64,000 nucleotides of DNA from Beroe forskalii. Its lineage: Eukaryota; Ctenophora; Nuda; Beroida; Beroidae. The notes beneath the pieces were generated by a model. That model had not been told where the DNA came from. It worked only from the letters and a program-made list of their open reading frames with translations, and searched no databases. The position numbers were made by a program, and so were the translations under genes. The stretch is from the NCBI GenBank assembly GCA_011033025.1, contig WFMF01000036.1, positions 372,001 through 436,000 of the forward strand, read 5' to 3'. Below are positions 58,101 to 64,000 of the stretch, piece after piece (the first letter of the stretch is position 1; each line of letters opens with the position of its first letter).

Positions 58101-61100
58101 TTGCTGGGCCACGATCAGAGAGTCAGAGGAAAGCTATGGCAGAGAAAAGCTTTGGCAACTGACTTCCCCAAAATATTATTTGGGGAAGTCAGTGGAGGCA
58201 TCATAGGTAAGGCCATTAAAGCCTCCACTGCACTTGATTTGAAGCCAAGGCCAAAATGGGATGCCTTCCTCCTCCTCCTTACTGGATGAGTGCTCTTTTC
58301 AGAACTGGTTGTAAAGCCACTGTTGAGTGCTGACCACCCCGGTTCCTGATCACTCCAATCATGGTGCTCAGAGAGCTACCTCCGCCTTCACCATGCGGAA
58401 GCAGGAAGGAGCTGCCTCCCCTCCTCCTCCTTTGCCAGATCGATAGCCAGATGGACCTGCCAGGCTGCCTGGAGAACTTCTGTTCTCCCAATACAGTACC
58501 TGGAAATTTGGAAAACCCATCCTCTCTCTCTCACACACTACAACCAGTGCCTCCTGCCATGGGACTCCTGAATCACTGTACAGACACCTATGCTGCATTG
58601 CTGCTACCATGCTGGACTGTACTTCACTTCTACAACCAATTGCTGGATGAGTACCAGATTGAGAACTCGCCAATCAGAAAGGACTTCGCCGAGAATGGGG
58701 CCATCTCCTTCAGACAGAGTAAGGAGAACCCTCAAGCCCTTCTCCCTGTAGACATAACTGCCTTCAGCTCCTACTTTAGTAATTTGAGACTACCTGAGCT
58801 GGATTGGGACCTGTTCCAAAACACCCATCTTCAGCTTCGACGTGTGGAATCAGCATGTAGCACGGTGCTCGATTACGGTTGCCCATTATTGCTGAAGGCT
58901 GCCACCACGGCTCCCACTCCATGGCCATTCGAGGGCCATGGCCCTCGAATGCTCCAGCTTTATCCTGTGGAAGCTTCTGGGTGTCCATCATGGCTTAAGT
59001 TTCAAGACCATTCCAGGCATCAGCAGTACAGCGCTTTTTGGGGTGGTGAAGACAAGGAGGAGGGGCTTGAGGGTCCTCCAAACACTTTCAGGATCACCAA
59101 ATGAAAGGAATGAAGGAAATGGATTCAATCTTTGCGAAGTCCTGACTTTTGAAGCTTTGATTGGTGAGTTCTTAATCTAACACCGACTCATCCAGAGTTG
59201 AAGGGGGACTGTGTAAAGTGGAAGTTGCAAAAAGTTGGTAGAAGAACACACCATTGTGGATTGCCAGCTCGTAATCCAATCAGGAAGGAGGAGGGTTGTT
59301 AGTAACCCCAGGTGTCAACCTCCTCCAAGTATGGCTTGTAGAGAGTCGTGCCTGTTATGGTCTAGATCTTGCTGCAGGGCAGAGTCCTTAGAAGAAGAAA
59401 GGGCAGTCCGTCTGGGAAGAGGTTATGGATGCCGGATGGTGAAGAGCTGCTTACAGAAGTTGGGTGAGGAAGGATTTTTGGGTGTCATCCATGATACAGT
59501 GATTGTAGTCCACCATGCCAGCAGCATTGGTGTCTGTTCAGTGTGTCAGGACTAGAGTCCCACAGAAGGAGGCACTTGTTGTTGTGAGAGAGAATTTAGT
59601 CAGAAAGGATGATGATCATTACAGTTCTTGGGGATAACAGGGGTTCTCCTTGCAGGGCAGCCTGACAGGTCCATCTGGCTATCCTGAGAAAGGAGGACGG
59701 GGCAGCCCATCTTGACTTCAGCAGCAAGGCACTTATTTGTGGAGGTCAGTTTTCACAGCTCTGGTCTTCAGCTCCTGCTTCCGCAGGTAGGTTAACGGCC
59801 GAGGCAGCTCTCTGAGCACCATTGTTGGATTGGTCAAGAACAGGGGTGGTCAGTTGCTTGCAAACACTCAACTGTTGTGATCCTGGCTCTGCAACACATT
59901 CTGAAGAGGGCACACTCCCAGTAGGAGCTGTAAAATATGCTGTCAGATCAGCAATTGCAAAAAACAGCCACAGTCTCAGAGTGACTTTTAGCAGTCAAAC
60001 ATTGTTGGACAAAGTTAGAGAATGCAAAAAATGAAAATTATGATTTTTTTGCTCAAAATTTTCTAAGTCCAGAAAATTTTTTAGTGAAAAATTTTCAAAA
60101 TAATCTTAAGAACCACTTTTTACACGTTTCATGTAATTGTGATCATTTTAAGCCAAAAAAGTTTTTCGATTTTTTGAAAAATACCCAATTAGCTAATTGG
60201 TCAATTAACTAATTATCTGACAAAAAAAGTTGTCAGAGAAAAAGTTGTTCCCTCGATGAGATAAACATCCTGGTTCAATTCCGAAGTCTCTGTGACCATC
60301 AGAAGTCGAAATAATCCGGTCTTATATAACCGCCTGAGGGCAAAATGGGCGTGGCTATATCACCCCTCCTGACGTCGATTCATCAAACGCCAGCAAGTAC
60401 GTTTTGTTCAGCATGGTCTAAAGTACTGAAAACCGTTGAGAAACCTTCTCGACAATGAAGGGTACACAACCTTGCCCTCAGCTACTGCAGTAATTCTAAT
60501 TCGTACCAAGTGATAATTGCAATCATTGAAGGTTGATATCTATAAATCTATGCAAGTTAGGGGCTCAGTGCAATGAATTGTCAAATTGGGTTTACTCCTC
60601 TTCTGGTAAGATTCTGTGATAAACTTCAGTACATTGAGGACCTTTCTCATGACATAACCACTTTTAGCACAGCTCAATGTTTGCAAGGTCAATGGTCAAA
60701 TGACCTACATCTCAAGAACTCACACTAGGAACGGTCTCATTGAACCTTGAATACTGAATGATTCACGCCTGATTATCACCTATTAAGGTATTATGAAGGC
60801 CGGTCTTTTGACAAATCTACACTATTGTGATAAGAGAGCTCACTCTTACAACACATGCAAATCGTTGGGACATGTAGGCATAGGCAATCATTATCATGGA
60901 TTGCATAATTTAGCATACCTATTATTGATGGGGGCTATTAATTGTTCATAAAACCGTTATGTGGCTATATGGATTGCTCGTAAATACTGCAACTATAGCC
61001 ATACACTCAGTTTGATTATGTAATTTGCGGATTAACTTATTTTCATGAAATTTCTAATCTACACTTTCGCGACAAAATTAAACGGCTTTCTAAGGAGGTT

Positions 61101-61810
61101 AAAATTTACAAGCACACATCATCATCATTGCATTTCTCAATTTTTTTGTACAAAGTAGTGTTGTAAGTAAATTAGATACCTTAGCACGAAAAATAATTTT
61201 AAGCAAGTACCTTAAATTTTTGTTAAGAAATCTTAACTGTTATCTAAAGTTTTTCATTAGATTTTGAATGAACCATGTGCAGAAAATAGCTTCAAAGTTT
61301 GTGCATGCATCTGGGTGGATCAAGAATATCAAGCTATGGTGAATACCTGCGTTGTCGTTGTAGAACACAGGTTCATCATCCTCGTCACTGCTCTCCTGAG
61401 CATAGTCGGGGCGCTTACCACACACATACCTGGTTTGAATAGGGGTCACGTGATAGAATATTTAGGTCATGTGATAGAAATACTTGGGTCATGTGATAAG
61501 AAATACCTGGGTCACGGGAATATGGAAGAATTTAAAAGCGAAACTCAAACTTTGATTTTTGTTGAAGTCTAATGTCCATGGATTGGATCAATAATTTCAC
61601 AAGAGTCCAGATATAGATATAAGAGTCAGTTATAAAGTGATGAGCGAGATCACCCCAATTGATATTTACCTACCTCTGGACCTTGACTTTGGTCATGGTG
61701 ACCTCTCCTTTGTCGTTTATCTCAGGGATAGCTCCGGCAGTGCTCATCACCCCCTGGGGACCAGGGTTCCGGTAGTCGTGAGCATAATACTCGTGCAGGT
61801 CAAAGTCCAT
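52104..61810 (-). CDS. MFAP1: MFAP1 (microfibrillar-associated protein 1), complete
   Basis: Despite its name, a nuclear component of the spliceosomal B complex needed for pre-mRNA splicing. Nine phase-matched exons: 61810-61674, 61429-61347, 56657-56532, 56342-56221, 55961-55804, 55361-55274, 53234-53114, 52871-52756 and 52517-52104, totalling 454 residues (human 439). Start MDFDLHEYYAHDY, then family motifs STAGAIPEINDKGEV, YVCGKRPDYAQESSDEDDE, an acidic middle (SEYEEYSDSEDE), RLKPVFVRKSDRVTLQERD, TDDENEEEEYEAWKVREL and the conserved C-terminus GKYRFLQKYYHRGAF, ILPKVMQVKNFGRSGRTKY, THLLDQDTTN. The C-terminal exon is the most conserved part of the family. Intron 2 (4.7 kb) holds the 56913-60491 element; intron 6 holds the 53661-54989 element and minisatellites. 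Intact throughout. Confidence 0.96.
53241..53660. repeat. Two ~52-55-bp tandem repeats in MFAP1 intron 6
   Basis: 53241-53420 repeats GTGTTATCAGGGCTTTTTAC-type units. 53440-53660 repeats TTTCACTATCAAACCGTTC plus TATTTACTTCTAATCTAAT about four times. The second array is split by the element at 53661 and resumes at 54990. Confidence 0.8.
53661..54989. mobile_element. TIR element filled with a ~41-bp GGTACC minisatellite
   Basis: Inverted ends: G-run, GGCCAACCTCGAAAAACCCC at the left and the complement at the right, with further inverted homology for about 90 bp. TATTTA flanks both sides (possibly CTATTTA). Inside, about 25 units carry AATGGTACCATTTCAGAAAA plus GGGCCAAAAATC and CAACAA, each centred on the palindrome AATGGTACCATT (KpnI site). 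Open frames through it are repeat artefacts. Confidence 0.85.
55970..56205. repeat. Degenerate GTGGTGTCA repeats in MFAP1 intron 4
   Basis: About ten scattered copies of GTGGTGTCA or TGTTGTCA in 230 bp, the same core as the TGACACCAC arrays elsewhere, much decayed. Confidence 0.6.
56913..60491. mobile_element. 3.6-kb element with ~1-kb terminal inverted repeats
   Basis: Begins ACTGCAGTAGCTGAGGGC and ends with its complement. The left arm (56913 to about 57935) and right arm (about 59455 to 60491) are inverted copies. The centre contains a third, diverged piece of the same sequence (58081-58650). A frame of 247 codons at 58361-59104 has no recognisable domain and no codon-level support. It lies in MFAP1 intron 2. 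Target duplication not clear. Confidence 0.82.
60492..61346. other. Rest of MFAP1 intron 2
   Basis: AT-rich intron DNA with no recognisable feature. Confidence 0.4.
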
Positions 61811-62029
61811 TGCAGACATGACGGAGTCGGGTTATTCTATAAGGTATTCGAGGGTTAAGTCAAAACAAGTGAGGGAGAAAGAACTTTAACAAGGATTAAA
61901 GAGGATTTAAAGAGGATTAAACTACATCCCAGAGTTTAGTTATATTGAAGGAGAAAAAACTCTTGAGCGGATTATTAAGAGTTGATTCATGAGTGAGTGA
62001 GTCATGAGTGAAAGAGAAATAACATACTA
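61811..62029 (-). promoter_or_regulatory. MFAP1 5' flank
   Basis: The sequence directly upstream of the MFAP1 ATG. It is purine-rich on the plus strand, with no TATA box seen. The 5' UTR border cannot be placed. Confidence 0.35.
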
Positions 62030-62960
62030 GGGCGTTCGGAAATGATTGTCACTACAAGCATAAAATGACAAATATGACCAAAAATATCAAAATTTCAACA
62101 TAGTCGAGTACTAGGGTCTCTACCAGACTGAATTGCAAATTTTCAGTGTTAACGAAGATTTTTGAGTGGGCCAACTAGCTTGTTTTTTGATTGTTTTCAG
62201 GTGCTCCGCTGTATGGCGAATTCTACATCTTCTAGGCCATGTTTTCATGGTCCGATTTCACTATTCAGGACATATTCAGGGCCTTCAGGTCCAAAACTAA
62301 AGAATAGGATGATTGGTTGACATCCGGGGCAAATTTCTGTACAATTTAACCCTGCATTATTGATAATGAGTAGAGCTAAAAAGTGGCAAATTTAACAGTT
62401 CAGTAACCGATAATGCAGTACATATCTTATACACGCGTTTCTGAAGTTAAAACAATAACTCAAAATCTTAAAAATGGTTGTCCTGTGTACAAAAGGGTCT
62501 GAACTAATAGCCTAACACGATAACAGAACGTATCAAGTTATTTAAATGTTAAATTTCTGGGCAATTGTCAGAGCAAAAGTTTCACTTTTCCTATCTGGAG
62601 CATATCCTTTTTGAGGTCAAGCACCCCCTTAAGATTATTTCAACTCGACGAAAAACAGTTCATTTGTTCCAGTAAGCATCCACGTATGCTGCAACAGCCT
62701 CATTTTGATTATCTCGCACTTCCTGGGTCCGTTGATAGGGTGTTTTCTTTGACAACGAAATTTGTGGTCAGTTTCGTACAGCGGAGCAAATAATTAGAAA
62801 TTTGAATCTGCTGTAGAATGGACTAAGAAAACTTAGTTATCGGTAAAACCCGATTATCTTAATCCAAAAATGTCTGAAAAAAACGAATATCACATCAAAA
62901 AGTCACTCCCGGCAGCCGTTTCTCCAGAAAATTGTAAGTGACAATCTTTTCCGAACGCAC
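62030..62960. mobile_element. Tc1/mariner-like MITE upstream of MFAP1
   Basis: 931 bp between TA dinucleotides (62028-62029, 62961-62962). Begins GGGCGTTCGGAAATGATTGT and ends ACAATCTTTTCCGAACGCAC, a TIR of about 25 bp. No transposase frame. Confidence 0.82.
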
Positions 62961-62962
62961 TA

Positions 62963-64000
62963 TTATTATTAAGAATTTAAAGGGGATTATTAATTAAGTG
63001 TTGATTTTATTAATTATTAACACAGCTTTGCTTTGAACTGGGTTTCGTCGTTTACTGAATGGCTTTTGAATTATAATTGAAATTTACACAGTAAAGCAAC
63101 ATTAATTAACAAAATCAAATAAAAGAAATACAGGAGTTAAAGTGTATAACTATCGTTCTTACAACCCAAACTTTTGAGCGATCGGAAATGAAACCCTCCA
63201 TTATATAATGTACTGCTGATTATCAGTAGAAACGAAGTTAAAACTTTTAGTTTCTGACTTTCTGGAGCATATCACGAAAGATCTTCAAATTCATAAGATA
63301 TGCTTGTTGACTGTTGCCTTAATAACTGCTGTTTTAACTCACGTACAATGGCTGACTTCAACTAAGAGTTAAAACTTATAAATAATGAACATTGCTAAAA
63401 ATTACACGACGTAATATATATAATATTTTATAATCAATGATACGATAATATTCGGTCAATGACTAGTCGCCCGAATCACCCTCAACGCACCTTAAATGCA
63501 CTCTAAAAGTTTAGCGTACATAATTATGGGCACTCAAAGTGTACGCCCGTCGCCCGCGTGATGTAGGGTGCTTTTTGGGTCATTCGGGCAAAGTTGGCCA
63601 TTGACCTAACATTCATTTTCATTTATTAACGAAAAGAAACTTCAGAGTCGATAAATGATGAGAGTTCCTGTAAACAATAATCTACGTACAGATGATAAAA
63701 TAATAGTGACATCCAACCATTACAGCCATTATAAAACACTCAGCAGGCCATCCATTCTGTTTATAAGATGAAGTCTTAGTTAATCAATAATTTAAAGAAT
63801 TTAAAGAGGATGTAATTACAACAATAAGTAGGTACTTTATATTAAAGTGTTACTCGTCAACAGAAGTTAATATCGGCCGACACACAATGCTTTCCCGGCA
63901 GGGGCGGGCCCCACGCCTTAACTGTGACGAAATGGCAGGATCCCCACGGCAGAAGAATCTAACTCATGGCTGATAACTATCATATGATACATATAATGCT
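62963..64000. other. AT-rich DNA with no gene seen
   Basis: Apart from the small MITE at 63454-63606, nothing coding or repeated was recognised up to the window end. Confidence 0.4.
63454..63606. mobile_element. Short hAT-like MITE
   Basis: 153 bp. Begins GGTCAATGACTAGTCGCCCG and ends with a related inverted GGGCAAAGTTGGCCATTGAC plus C. Flanks TAATATTC and TAACATTC match at 7 of 8 bases, fitting an 8-bp duplication. Confidence 0.65.

Noticed and set aside
58361-59104. 247-codon open frame as a transposase or host gene
   Set aside because: No recognisable domain or catalytic motif; it lies across a diverged copy of the element's own arm sequence.
1-64000. tRNA, rRNA or snRNA genes
   Set aside because: I scanned for cloverleaf-type and conserved snRNA sequences and recognised none; a covariance search was not possible.

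Overview
The window looks like nuclear DNA of an invertebrate-grade animal. The genes are split by many GT-AG introns whose phases join exactly, the proteins are clear orthologues of animal housekeeping genes, and intergenic and intronic DNA is AT-rich and packed with minisatellites and short inverted-repeat transposons. A run of exactly 100 N (18152-18251) shows it is an assembly scaffold. I cannot name the species.

Layout. (1) 1330-11916, plus strand: the 3' half of a Nipped-B/NIPBL/SCC2 cohesin-loader gene. Exons 13409-16135 follow and are either an extra 3' end of the same gene or a separate gene. An intronless minus-strand gene for a PAN/apple-sushi membrane protein (14227-15480) sits in their last intron. 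One NIPBL intron holds two mobile elements, and the first has removed the 5' half of a conserved exon. (2) 16136-18151: minisatellite and unassigned DNA up to the gap. (3) 18252-40680: a very large imperfect palindrome. Each arm has an SR splicing-factor gene (RRM plus RS domain) pointing away from the centre and the 3' part of GPATCH11 pointing towards it. The centre (33.3-34.0 kb) holds a third SR promoter copy fused to an orphan terminal RS exon. The arms differ by clean transposon insertions, including a 7 kb foldback-type element that contains a composite retroelement, itself holding two MITEs. (4) 39897-42476, minus: complete GPATCH11. (5) 42718-45790, minus: an unrecognised low-complexity protein gene with an apparent frameshift. 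(6) 46.6-51.6 kb: no convincing gene. It has 35-bp CRE repeats, two MITEs made of GC-rich GAA-loop hairpins, a 143-bp satellite and a perfect 97-bp inverted repeat. (7) 52104-61810, minus: complete nine-exon MFAP1 with two large TIR elements in its introns. (8) 61811-64000: upstream DNA with two more MITEs.

How the genes relate. MFAP1 (spliceosomal B-complex protein) and the SR protein act in pre-mRNA splicing, GPATCH11 is a G-patch protein, and NIPBL loads cohesin. Nothing suggests an operon; the neighbourhood is an ordinary gene cluster heavily remodelled by repeats. The most unusual items are: the GAA-triloop hairpin arrays with tandem G.A mismatches, seen in elements with different termini; a 27-bp minisatellite of 3'-splice-site-like units in frame with the SR-protein RS domain; the transposon-truncated NIPBL exon; an SVA-like composite retroelement; and a MITE carrying telomere-like repeats.

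All calls come from reading the sequence and from remembered family knowledge. No alignment, folding or database search was run. Exon borders come from splice consensus and phase.
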